Of a stretch of DNA of 64,000 nucleotides, positions 24,984 through 32,798 are shown piece after piece (the stretch's first letter is position 1; each line of letters begins with the position of its first letter). A program made the translations under genes and the position numbers. Below the pieces are notes generated by a model. That model was not told where the DNA came from. It saw only the letters and a list, made by a program, of their open reading frames with translations, and did not search any database. Source of the DNA: Microbacterium testaceum (GTDB taxonomy: Bacteria > Actinomycetota > Actinomycetes > Actinomycetales > Microbacteriaceae); NCBI RefSeq assembly GCF_001476655.1, contig NZ_LDRT01000021.1:1-64000 (forward strand). The letters are read 5' to 3'.

Positions 24984-26761
24984 GCTTCACTCCTCCTCCT
25001 ACGTTCACGACGAGGCCGACCCTTCGGGGAACGTTCGGCATGTCGGCATCCACCCACTGGACGGCCACGGCCACCGCGCAGGCGGTGCTCGAACGCGGCG
25101 GCAACGCGTTCGACGCCGCGGCGACCGCCGCTTTCGTGCTGCATGTGGTCGAGCCTCACTTGAACGGGCCTGGCGGCGACCTGGTCGCGCTCGTGCGTCC
25201 GGCTGGTGCCGCGGAGCCGGTCGTGCTGATGGGCCAAGGGCCGGCCCCTGCCGCGGCCACGATCGCGCACGTCACGGGGCTCGGGCTCGACCTCGTCCCG
25301 GGCGCGGGCGGGCTCGCCGCCACGGTCCCCGGAGCGGTCGATGCCTGGCTTCTCCTGCTCCGCGAGCACGGCACGTGGGAACTCGCCGACGTCCTGGCCT
25401 ATGCGATCGGCTACGCGCGCGACGGACACCCCCTCGTCGCCGGTGCTGCCGCGACGATCGGCCGCGTCGCCGACCTCTTCCGCGATCACTGGCCTTCCTC
25501 GACGGCTCGATGGATGCCGAGCGGCCGGGTTCCCGCCCCCGACACGCTCGTGCGCAACCCGGCGTACGCCGACGTCCTCGACACACTGGTCGCCGCCGGC
25601 CTCGGGGCCGACTCGCGCGAGTCCCGCATCGACGCCGCTCGGACCCGCTGGGCCGACGATGTCCTCCCCGTCGCCGCAGGCTTCGCCGCGAGGCCGCACC
25701 GACACTCGGACGGAGGCGATCACCGAGGCATCCTCGACGACGACGACGTGCGCGCGTGGCGCGCGAGCGTCGAACCGGCGGTCTCGGCCCGGTTCCGCGG
25801 GTGGGACGTGTACAAGCCGGGAGTGTGGACCCAGGGGCCCGCCTTGCTGCAGACGCTGCGGCTGCTCGATCCCCTCCCGGACGACCACCTCGACATCAGC
25901 CTCGGGCAGGGGGCGCACCACGTCCTCGAGGCGCAGAAGCTCGCGTACGCGGACCGCGACGCCTGGTTCGGCGACGGCGACGGAGCGGTGTCCGCCTCGG
26001 CCCTCCTCGCCGACGACTACCTCGACGAACGTCGCGCCCTCATCGGCCATGACGCATCGCGAGATTTCCGGCCCGGCGAGCCCGAGGGACGGCATCCGGT
26101 GATCCCTCCGCTGCGCACGGAGGCGGGTGTCGCCGCCGGGGCGACAGGTGAACCGACGGTTGATCGTTCGGGTCAGACGCGCGGCGACACGTGCCATATC
26201 GACGTCATCGACCGCTGGGGCAACGTGATCTCGGCGACACCGTCCGGCGGCTGGTTGCAGTCGTCGCCGACGGTGCCCGAGCTGGGCTTCTGCCTCGGCA
26301 CCCGTCTGCAGATGACATGGCTGGTTCCCGGTCATCCCGCCTCGCTCACCCCGGGGCGACGCCCCCGGACGACTCTGACGCCGACCCTCCTCGCCCGGGG
26401 CGACGAGGTCACCGCGCTCGGGTCACCCGGCGGCGATCAGCAGGACCAATGGCAGTTGCCGGTGATTCTACGGACGCTCGTCGGCGGGTACACCGCGCAA
26501 CAGGCGATCGACTCTCCCACGCTCCACACCACCGCGATCGCCGACTCGTTCTGGCCGCGCACCTTGACACCGGCCGGGGCGATGGTCGAGGGGCGTGTCG
26601 GCGACGAGGTCGTCTCGGAACTCGAACGACGAGGACACCGCGTGACGGTCGCCGGGGATTGGGCGCTGGGCCGTGTGAGCGCGGTCGGGCGGGACGCCCG
26701 CGGCTTGCTGTGGGCGGCCGCGAATCCCCGGGGGATGCAGGGGTACGCCGCGGGGAGATGA
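24980..26761 (+). CDS. Gamma-glutamyltransferase family protein (YwrD-like)
   Basis: A 593-residue Ntn-hydrolase of the gamma-glutamyltranspeptidase family. The precursor would self-cleave before Thr404, in GDTCHIDVIDRWGN, which aligns with the TTH of characterised enzymes. Other landmarks are GGNAFDAA, the GPGGD substrate loop and SPGGDQQDQW near the oxyanion region. No signal peptide is visible, so it probably works in the cytoplasm on glutathione-like or gamma-glutamyl compounds, as YwrD-type proteins are thought to. It starts with GTG overlapping the pepP stop by four bases. No hairpin is seen in the 83 bp before the next gene. Confidence 0.87.
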   Translation: MSFTPPPTFTTRPTLRGTFGMSASTHWTATATAQAVLERGGNAFDAAATAAFVLHVVEPHLNGPGGDLVALVRPAGAAEPVVLMGQGPAPAAATIAHVTGLGLDLVPGAGGLAATVPGAVDAWLLLLREHGTWELADVLAYAIGYARDGHPLVAGAAATIGRVADLFRDHWPSSTARWMPSGRVPAPDTLVRNPAYADVLDTLVAAGLGADSRESRIDAARTRWADDVLPVAAGFAARPHRHSDGGDHRGILDDDDVRAWRASVEPAVSARFRGWDVYKPGVWTQGPALLQTLRLLDPLPDDHLDISLGQGAHHVLEAQKLAYADRDAWFGDGDGAVSASALLADDYLDERRALIGHDASRDFRPGEPEGRHPVIPPLRTEAGVAAGATGEPTVDRSGQTRGDTCHIDVIDRWGNVISATPSGGWLQSSPTVPELGFCLGTRLQMTWLVPGHPASLTPGRRPRTTLTPTLLARGDEVTALGSPGGDQQDQWQLPVILRTLVGGYTAQQAIDSPTLHTTAIADSFWPRTLTPAGAMVEGRVGDEVVSELERRGHRVTVAGDWALGRVSAVGRDARGLLWAAANPRGMQGYAAGR

Positions 26762-26832
26762 CCGTCCGCGGCAGCGGGTGAAGCGGGTCGTTCGCCATCC
26801 ACAGGGTGAAAACGGCGAGCCGCGAAACTCCC

Positions 26833-26838
26833 TAGCAT
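26833..26838 (+). promoter_or_regulatory. -10 element of a leaderless promoter for the secretion-like cassette
   Basis: TAGCAT lies 6 bp before the ATG at 26845 and would drive the three overlapping genes 26845-29401. Confidence 0.65.
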
Positions 26839-26844
26839 CCCGGC

Positions 26845-27198
26845 ATGTCCTACTCGCTGCAGCCCGACCAGGTCATCGGTATCGCCGATCGACTCCGGCG
26901 AGCCCTCGACGACACCCTCGATCGCGCCGACGCGCTCCGCGATGCCGTCGACGCGCTGAGCACCGCTCTCGCCCGTGTAACGCCGGCCCGCGCGGCGTTC
27001 GACGACGTCGCGGATGCCCGGGTCGCCCTGTCACGGGGAATCGTCTCGCACGGGCGTGCCGCTGTGGCCGCTCTCCGCGCCATCGTCGTGGCCTACGTGA
27101 CGGCGGACGACGAGATGGCCGAGACCGCCGCGGCGCTCGACGCGCGCACGCGTGCCCCGCTCTTCGATCCGTCGCGGTTCGGAGCGCGCCCCTCGTGA
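26845..27198 (+). CDS. Small helical WXG100/EspC-like protein with a YxxxD motif
   Basis: A 117-residue, mostly helical protein without signal peptide or tryptophan. Two long helices are likely (about 7-45 and 55-100). Near the end of the second is YVTADDE (Tyr84 to Asp88), matching the YxxxD/E general signal of type VII secretion substrates. Size, fold and signal resemble small WXG100/EspC-like partner proteins, though the WXG turn itself is absent. The stop overlaps the GTG of the large downstream protein, as expected for partners. The leaderless ATG at 26845 fixes the start. Identification as a secretion partner is inference; no ESX machinery gene is in the window. Confidence 0.7.
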   Translation: MSYSLQPDQVIGIADRLRRALDDTLDRADALRDAVDALSTALARVTPARAAFDDVADARVALSRGIVSHGRAAVAALRAIVVAYVTADDEMAETAAALDARTRAPLFDPSRFGARPS

Positions 27199-28922
27199 GC
27201 GTGGATCTCGAGGCGATCCCGGTCGCCCCCGCAGACTCCGAAGCCCTGCGTCGCTGCGCGCAGGATCTGCGGAAGGCTGCCGCTCCCCTCCGGCTGAGCG
27301 CGGAGGACGTCCTCTTCTCGTGGGGAATGCTCCCCGAGGTCTACCGCGCACCGGAGTCCGTCGACCTCCACGACGCGATGACCCTCATCGGCCCCGCCGC
27401 TGTCGAGATCCTGACCGGGATCGGGCTCGCGTGCACCGCGGTCGAGACGCTGGCGGACGAACTGGATGCCGTCACCCGAGAACGAGAGGCCCTCGTTGCG
27501 CGTCTGGACGCGCGCGCCGTCCTCGACCGGTTCGCGCTGCCCGTCTCCGACGATCCGTTCGCACAACGTCTCGCCGCCGACGCACGCGCCGACGAGGAGG
27601 CTGAGTTCCGGCGCGCGTGCACGGCACTTCTCGACCGGTACACCGAAGCGGTCGATGCGTGCGCGGCCCAGCTGGGAGCGATTCCGGACATTCCGTGGGC
27701 ACTGTCGAGGAGACTCCACGTCGACGAGCAGGCACTGACCGCCGAATCGACCTCGATCACGGATGCCGCTGCCCTCCCCCTCCTCACACGGCTTGCGGAG
27801 AACGGGGGCGCGAACGCGTCTCGGCTCCTCGCCGCGCATCCCGAGTGGGTCTCCATCCTTCGCCGGGCGCAACCTGGAGCGATCGCCACGTGGTGGAACG
27901 CCCTGCCGCCGGCGACGGCGGCCGCTCTGGTGTCCGCGACACCGGCGGTCATCGGCAATCTCGACGGGGTGGCGATCGCCTCGCGTCTCGCCGCGAATCG
28001 CGCTCGAGCCGCAGAGCGGGTCGAGGAACTCCGCCGCGCTCGGCTCGAGGCGTCGGCACTCGCGGAAAGGCTCGGCCCTTCGCTCCGCATTCCCCTCGCG
28101 GAAGCGAAGGTCCGCGTGCGCGAACTCGATCTCGAGATCGCCTACTTCGAAGCCGTGCGTGACGGGCGCAAGCAGCTCTACGCATGGGATCCCGACCGTG
28201 GTTCACTGATCGAGATGTCCGGCGACCCGTCGCAGGCCACCTCGGCTCTCTTCGTGGTTCCGGGCACGAACACGAGGGCCGCGTCGTTCTTCGGCGACGA
28301 GCCGATCACGAGGTTCGCGGATTGGCAGAGTTCCACCGCCCACGGATCTGCCGTCAGCTTCACCGTCATGACGGGACCGATGCCGCAACTCAGCGAGATC
28401 CCGCTCGGAGGTGGGCCGCAGTTCAACACTTACGCCTCGCAGCGAGCACCCGAGTATGCGGACTTCGTCAAAGGAATCGAAGCCACGCGGCCCGACCTCT
28501 GGACGATGAGCTACGAACACTCTTACGCCGGCGCAATCGGCAGCGCGGCGGAGGCGTACGGCGGAATTGTGAATGCCCGTTTCATGGCGGCGACGGTTGG
28601 CGCGGTCGGCCCATACACACCGGCGTCCGAGACGCAATACTTCGCCGCGCAGGCACCGGACGACATCAATCGTTACTACGCCGGTCTGCGCCTCGCCGAC
28701 CTCGGGTTCGACGTGCCTCCAGAGTCTTTCCCAGGCGTGCAGATAGTCGACAGTCGCTTGCCCGGGGTCAACCCGCAAAACCTCATCGTCGGCGGCACGA
28801 TGGGAATTGTTTCGGACAGCATCGGACACCACAACGCGCTCATGAGCGACGACGAGAGGATCAACGGCACCGTTCTCAACTCCGTCAGCTCGCTGCTGCT
28901 CACCGAAGGAAAAGCGACATGA
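27195..28922 (+). CDS. Putative secreted effector with helical N-terminus and DUF1023-like alpha/beta-hydrolase domain
   Basis: A 575-residue protein. The N-terminal 300 or so residues are helical and Ala/Arg-rich, with a WGMLPEVYRAPES segment as in actinobacterial LXG/WXG-type proteins. The C-terminal 250 residues resemble the DUF1023 alpha/beta-hydrolase: VVPGTN oxyanion strand, nucleophile elbow YEHSYAG with Ser443 (DUF1023 proteins normally have GHSYG), an acidic region, and SIGHHN near the end as a candidate His. Hand counts of single 60-base lines give about 73 percent GC near the start and 57-63 percent in the hydrolase part. The GTG at 27195 overlaps the upstream stop; an upstream in-frame extension to 26778 would run through the promoter and the small gene, and is rejected. 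A lipid or peptidoglycan ester target is possible but unproven. Confidence 0.72.
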   Translation: MSVDLEAIPVAPADSEALRRCAQDLRKAAAPLRLSAEDVLFSWGMLPEVYRAPESVDLHDAMTLIGPAAVEILTGIGLACTAVETLADELDAVTREREALVARLDARAVLDRFALPVSDDPFAQRLAADARADEEAEFRRACTALLDRYTEAVDACAAQLGAIPDIPWALSRRLHVDEQALTAESTSITDAAALPLLTRLAENGGANASRLLAAHPEWVSILRRAQPGAIATWWNALPPATAAALVSATPAVIGNLDGVAIASRLAANRARAAERVEELRRARLEASALAERLGPSLRIPLAEAKVRVRELDLEIAYFEAVRDGRKQLYAWDPDRGSLIEMSGDPSQATSALFVVPGTNTRAASFFGDEPITRFADWQSSTAHGSAVSFTVMTGPMPQLSEIPLGGGPQFNTYASQRAPEYADFVKGIEATRPDLWTMSYEHSYAGAIGSAAEAYGGIVNARFMAATVGAVGPYTPASETQYFAAQAPDDINRYYAGLRLADLGFDVPPESFPGVQIVDSRLPGVNPQNLIVGGTMGIVSDSIGHHNALMSDDERINGTVLNSVSSLLLTEGKAT

Positions 28923-29401
28923 AACACCCGCTCACAGTTCTCGCTCTCACCGCCGGAATGCTCATCCTCTGCGGTTGCGCGGCCGCTGCCCCGACTTACG
29001 AGGAAGTACGCGCTGAGGCAGACGAGGTCCTACAGGAGGTTGCAGATCTCGTCCCCGAGCCGAAGGAAGTGATTCCTACCGAAGGCATCGAACCGTACAG
29101 CTGTAAGGACGAGCTCATCTTCGGTAAAGGCAAGGGCAAGTTCTATACCGGCCAGTGGGCAGTGTTCGTTGACGAATCTTTTGACATCCCTTCGTTCATC
29201 GCTCAAGTCCCCGACGCGCTTGGCGCCGGCTGGAGCGAACAAACTCTAGGCGTCCCGGTCAGCTTCGCGCAGGTCTACCTCGTTCGTGATTTTCCGCGAA
29301 TGACCCTCACCGTCCGGGAATTGACGATAGAGGGCCGCAAAGCCATCGACCTCCTCGCCATCTCCCGCTGCGGCACCATCCCCGAGACCCCCGCTCCCTA
29401 G
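28919..29401 (+). CDS. Low-GC secreted lipoprotein, candidate immunity protein
   Basis: A 160-residue protein with a short lipoprotein signal peptide; the likely lipidated Cys is Cys20 in LILCGC. The mature part has two further cysteines, Cys62 (YSCKDE) and Cys151 (SRCGT), which could form a disulphide around a mixed alpha/beta domain. It overlaps the effector stop by four bases (ATGA). Hand counts of four lines give 52-57 percent GC against about 70 percent in neighbouring genes, and rarer codons are frequent, which suggests recent acquisition or rapid evolution. I do not recognise the family; LppA-like actinobacterial lipoproteins are one possibility. The position directly after the effector suggests an inhibitor or immunity role. 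Confidence 0.7.
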   Translation: MKHPLTVLALTAGMLILCGCAAAAPTYEEVRAEADEVLQEVADLVPEPKEVIPTEGIEPYSCKDELIFGKGKGKFYTGQWAVFVDESFDIPSFIAQVPDALGAGWSEQTLGVPVSFAQVYLVRDFPRMTLTVRELTIEGRKAIDLLAISRCGTIPETPAP

Positions 29402-29408
29402 CGGGACC

Positions 29409-30080
29409 TCACAGCGACCGGATGAACCCCGCGACAACGGGCGCCAGGCCCGCGCCGACCTCGTCCGCCGGTCGACGGGCGCCCTTCACCTCGAAAGAGT
29501 GATTCGCGCCGGCGATCCAATGCACGCGAGCGACCGGGCACGACGCCACGGCCTCGATGAGCTGCTCGTGCGGGTCGACGAAAGGATCGTTCTCGCCCTC
29601 GACGAACAACTGGGGCGGCGACACCCGCGGGAGGTGCTCCACCCGCGGTTTGTCGGGACGACCCGGCGGGTGCAGGGGGTACCCCAGGTACACGAGAGCA
29701 GCCGGGGTGATGAGGCCGTCCGCCGTAGCGAGGGATGCCATCCGCCCGCCATACGACTTCCCCGCCGCGATAAACGCTCCCGGTGCCGAGTTCTCGACGC
29801 ACCATTCCTGCACAGCCGCCCACGTGCTCGTGGCTGCGGCGGCGGGTCCCGGCATCCGGCGCCCTGCCTCCACGTAGGGGAAGACGAATCGCAGCACGGC
29901 GAAGCCGTCTGACGTAAGCGCTGTGGCGAGCCCCTCGAGGAAAGGATGCGTCATGCCGGCGCCCGCTCCGTGAGCGAGGGCGATCGTGGCGGACGCGTCG
30001 GCGCTCGCGTCCCACAGCCCCGAGACGCTTGCGGCTCCGCCCGGCAGATGAACCGGGATGCGAACGGGCTCGCTGGTCAC
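29409..30080 (-). CDS. Alpha/beta-hydrolase (KANL3/Tex30-like family)
   Basis: A 223-residue alpha/beta-hydrolase of the small dienelactone-hydrolase or Tex30 type. The triad is readable: Ser in GKSYGGRM, Asp in GENDPFVD and His in GANHSFEV. The segment AHGAGAGMTHPFLE supplies the oxyanion hole. There is no signal peptide, so it is cytoplasmic; the substrate is unknown. The GTG at 30080 overlaps the stop of the upstream stress-protein gene by four bases, so the two are translationally coupled. It converges on the lipoprotein gene with only seven bases between stops and no visible terminator. Confidence 0.85.
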   Translation of the reverse strand: MTSEPVRIPVHLPGGAASVSGLWDASADASATIALAHGAGAGMTHPFLEGLATALTSDGFAVLRFVFPYVEAGRRMPGPAAAATSTWAAVQEWCVENSAPGAFIAAGKSYGGRMASLATADGLITPAALVYLGYPLHPPGRPDKPRVEHLPRVSPPQLFVEGENDPFVDPHEQLIEAVASCPVARVHWIAGANHSFEVKGARRPADEVGAGLAPVVAGFIRSL

Positions 30081-30880
30081 CGCTCGTCGCGGGGCGCTTC
30101 GGGCGCGTCGGCGCGCGGCGGCTCGGCAGCGGTCGGCTCGGCACCCGTCTGATCGGCCCCGGGCTGCTCCGCCCCCGTGGGCTGCGCGCCGGCGGCCGCG
30201 TCGCGCGAGCCGTCCCGGGGAGCCTGCGGCGTCGGGGGCGGGATCCGCTCGCCGTACCGAGGCGGCTCGTCCTGGGCCGGTGCCGACGCGGGTGCCGAGG
30301 AGCGCGACGCGGACGAGGGCACCGGCGAGCCCGGGGCGATCCGCTCACCGTACTGGGGCGGGGCGTCGTCGACGGCGGCGGTCGGACGCGCGATGACCGT
30401 GCGCGCGGGTCCCGTGGGTCCCAGCACTCCGCGGGCCTTGTGCAGACTGGTCGCCGCGACGCAGACGTCGTAGTGATCGGCGCTGACCTGCATCACCGAG
30501 GCGAAGTCGCGGCGACGCCGAATGAGCGAGTAGGTGCCGAGGCTCAGGAGCATGCCGAGAGCCATGCCCACCAGCAGCACGCCGAGGAAGGTCGCGATCT
30601 GTACCGTCGGCTGGCCGAGGACGAAGATGAAGGCGAAGAGCAGTCCGATCATCAGACCGTTCAGCGCCCCCGAACGGGCAGCGGTGGCGTAGCCGAGCCG
30701 GCCCGTGATGCGTTCGATCGAGCGCAGCCCTGTCCCGACGATCGCGATGTCGCGCGCCGGGACTTCGCCCGCGATGAGGGACGACACGGCCTTCTGCGCC
30801 TGCTCGTACGTCGGAAACGACGCGACCTTCTCGCCGACCTCGTCGCGTCCTGCCCCGGATCGCCCCGCCAACATGCTCAT
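30077..30880 (-). CDS. General stress protein with YflT/GSP17M-like domain
   Basis: A 267-residue protein of the actinobacterial general stress protein family (mycobacterial Rv1233c type). The N-terminal part (FPTYEQAQKAVSSL... through DIAIVGTGL) is the YflT-like domain that binds or senses an unknown ligand. Two membrane helices follow (about 70-90 and 97-118), then an EVxxYDV-like soluble strand region. The last 110 residues are Pro/Ala/Glu-rich with a repeated PPQYGERI/PPRYGERI element. The ATG at 30880 sits 6 bp after CAGGAT (30892-30887), a relaxed leaderless promoter. It is divergent from the MgtE-N protein gene. Confidence 0.85.
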   Translation of the reverse strand: MSMLAGRSGAGRDEVGEKVASFPTYEQAQKAVSSLIAGEVPARDIAIVGTGLRSIERITGRLGYATAARSGALNGLMIGLLFAFIFVLGQPTVQIATFLGVLLVGMALGMLLSLGTYSLIRRRRDFASVMQVSADHYDVCVAATSLHKARGVLGPTGPARTVIARPTAAVDDAPPQYGERIAPGSPVPSSASRSSAPASAPAQDEPPRYGERIPPPTPQAPRDGSRDAAAGAQPTGAEQPGADQTGAEPTAAEPPRADAPEAPRDER

Positions 30881-30939
30881 TTCACCATCCTGTCACGCGC
30901 GGCTGACCGTTCCACCGGTGTTGCATAGGAGGTGCGGAC

Positions 30940-30945
30940 TACGCT
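30940..30945 (+). promoter_or_regulatory. -10 element of a leaderless promoter for the MgtE-N/CBS gene
   Basis: TACGCT lies 6 bp before the GTG at 30952. The divergent stress-protein promoter is 48 bp away on the other strand. Confidence 0.6.
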
Positions 30946-30951
30946 GGTCCG

Positions 30952-32271
30952 GTGAGCACGCAAAGGGTATTCGTCGCCCGCTTGGCGGGCTGCACGGTGT
31001 TCGACCCGGCGGGAGACCGTCTGGGCAAGGTGCGCGACGTCGTGGTGATCTACCGCGCGTCCGCTGCACCGCGCGTCGTGGGGCTCGTCGTCGAGATTCC
31101 CGGGCGCCGACATGTGTTCGTGTCCATCGGACGCGTCACCTCCATCCAGGCCGGTCAGGTCATCACGACCGGCCTCATCAACGTGCGCCGCTTCCAGCAG
31201 CGCGGTGGCGAGGTGCGCGTCATGGCCGAGATGCTCGGGCGTCGCGTGAGCCTCTTCGACGGCTCCGGCAGCGCGGTCATCGAAGACGTCGCGATCGAAC
31301 GCAACCGCCTCGGCGAATGGGATGTCGGGCAGTTGTTCCTCCGCCGTCCCCGCACGAGCGCCTCGCCGTTCGCCAAGGGCCCGACGACCTTCGCCGCGTG
31401 GACCGAGGTGCGCGAGAACCAGACCCCCGGCGAGGCGCAGTCCGCCGAGCAGTTGGTCGCGACGTACTCCGAACTCAAGCCGGCGGACCTCGCCAACACC
31501 CTCCTCGACCTCCCCGAGGAGCGCCTCATCGAGGTCGCCGAAGAGCTCAGCGACGACCGCCTCGCCGACGCCCTCGAAGAGATGCCCGAGGACGAGCAGG
31601 TCCACATCCTCGAGCAGCTCGGTGACGAGCGCGCCGCCGACATCCTGGATGCCATGGAGCCCGACGACGCGGCCGACCTCCTCGGTCAGCTGCCGGAGTC
31701 GCGCTCGGAACAGCTCCTCGACCTCATGGAGCCCGAGGAAGCCGACGACGTCCGCGCGCTCCTCCAGTACGGCCCCGACACGGCCGGCGGTCTCATGACG
31801 CCGGAGCCGATCGTGCTGTCGGCGGATGCCACCGTGGCCGAGGCCCTGGCCCTCATCCGCCGGCACGAGCTGCACCCCGCCCTCGCGGCATCCGTGTTCA
31901 TCACCCTCCCGCCCTACGAGACGCCGACCGGGCGCCTCCTGGGGACGGTGCACTTCCAGCGCATGCTGCGCTACCCGCCGCACGAGCGCCTTGGCGCGAT
32001 CATCGACGACACGCTCGAGCCGGTGCCCGCCGACGCCACGGCCGCCGAGGTCGCGCGCCTCCTCGCCAGCTACAACCTCGTGTCGCTCCCCGTCATCGAT
32101 CAGGCGCACCGTCTCGTCGGCTGCGTCAGCGTCGACGACGTTCTCGACTACCTCCTGCCGGACGACTGGCGCACGCACGACAGCGATGATCCGACGCCCA
32201 AGGTCACCCTCAGACCGACCGCGACCCAGAGCATCCCTGTCCAGACCCCACCGACCCCGAGGAGGCGCTGA
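30952..32271 (+). CDS. PRC-barrel / MgtE N-domain / CBS-pair cytosolic protein
   Basis: A 439-residue soluble protein. Residues 1-150 contain PRC-barrel-like strands (VFVARLAGCTVFD, GLVVEIPGRRHVFV). Residues about 165-275 are the helical MgtE N-domain repeats (LIEVAEELSDDRLADALEEM). A tandem CBS pair follows (about 280-410, with TAGGLMTPEP and LVGCVSVDDVLDYLL). The Mg-channel transmembrane domain of MgtE is absent, so this is a sensor or regulator rather than a transporter; Rv1232c is the same type. It starts an overlapping operon with DUF1003 and mrp. The ligand may be Mg2+ or an adenine nucleotide, by analogy with CBS domains. Confidence 0.88.
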   Translation: MSTQRVFVARLAGCTVFDPAGDRLGKVRDVVVIYRASAAPRVVGLVVEIPGRRHVFVSIGRVTSIQAGQVITTGLINVRRFQQRGGEVRVMAEMLGRRVSLFDGSGSAVIEDVAIERNRLGEWDVGQLFLRRPRTSASPFAKGPTTFAAWTEVRENQTPGEAQSAEQLVATYSELKPADLANTLLDLPEERLIEVAEELSDDRLADALEEMPEDEQVHILEQLGDERAADILDAMEPDDAADLLGQLPESRSEQLLDLMEPEEADDVRALLQYGPDTAGGLMTPEPIVLSADATVAEALALIRRHELHPALAASVFITLPPYETPTGRLLGTVHFQRMLRYPPHERLGAIIDDTLEPVPADATAAEVARLLASYNLVSLPVIDQAHRLVGCVSVDDVLDYLLPDDWRTHDSDDPTPKVTLRPTATQSIPVQTPPTPRRR

Positions 32272-32798
32272 TGGCACGCAACAACAAAACGCCCGCCCTC
32301 GATGCGCCCCGCGGGCGCACCGGCGTCCTCGCCCCGCGCGCGCCGCAGCCCTCACGCGACCGCTTCGGACGTTTCACCGAGTGGGTCGCCCGCGCGATGG
32401 GGACGCCGACCTTCCTGCTGTCGTTGACCCTGTTCTGCGTGATCTGGATGGGGTGGAACTCGATCGCCCCCGACGAGCTGCGCTTCGACTCCGCCGCGAT
32501 CGGCTTCACCGCGCTGACGCTCGTTCTGTCACTGCAGGCGTCGTACGCCGCTCCCCTGATCCTGCTCGCGCAGAACCGTCAGGACGACCGCGACCGCGTG
32601 CAGATCGAGCAGGACCGCCAGCGCGCCGAGCGCAATCTCGCCGACACCGAGTACCTCGCCCGTGAGATCGTCGCCCTGCGCATGGCCGTTCGCGATCTGA
32701 CCGAAGAGGTCATCACGAAGGACACGTTGCGTGCCGAGCTGCGCGCCGCTCTCCAGCGTCTCGACGAGAGCGACGAGCCGTCTCGGTCCGCGTCGTGA
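32271..32798 (+). CDS. DUF1003 family membrane protein
   Basis: A 175-residue protein of the DUF1003 family. Two membrane helices (about 47-65 and 74-98) flank the family-typical WxxWN turn (IWMGWNS). A long charged C-terminal coiled coil follows (about 105-165, rich in Arg, Glu and Asp). The family function is unknown, but it is regularly found with the MgtE-N/CBS protein, so a joint role in Mg homeostasis or envelope stress is a reasonable inference. The ATG at 32271 overlaps the upstream stop by one base (TGATG), with GGAGG at 32261 as ribosome site. The stop overlaps the mrp start. Confidence 0.88.
   Translation: MARNNKTPALDAPRGRTGVLAPRAPQPSRDRFGRFTEWVARAMGTPTFLLSLTLFCVIWMGWNSIAPDELRFDSAAIGFTALTLVLSLQASYAAPLILLAQNRQDDRDRVQIEQDRQRAERNLADTEYLAREIVALRMAVRDLTEEVITKDTLRAELRAALQRLDESDEPSRSAS

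Noticed and set aside
26778-27194. An upstream in-frame extension of the effector gene
   Set aside because: It runs through the cassette promoter and the small helical gene in another frame. The GTG at 27195 forms the usual GTGA overlap.
29767-29800. A fourth copy of the palindromic repeat (GATAAACGC inside the Tex30-like hydrolase gene)
   Set aside because: Only one arm is similar, there is no matching second arm, and the bases encode the conserved region before the nucleophile serine.
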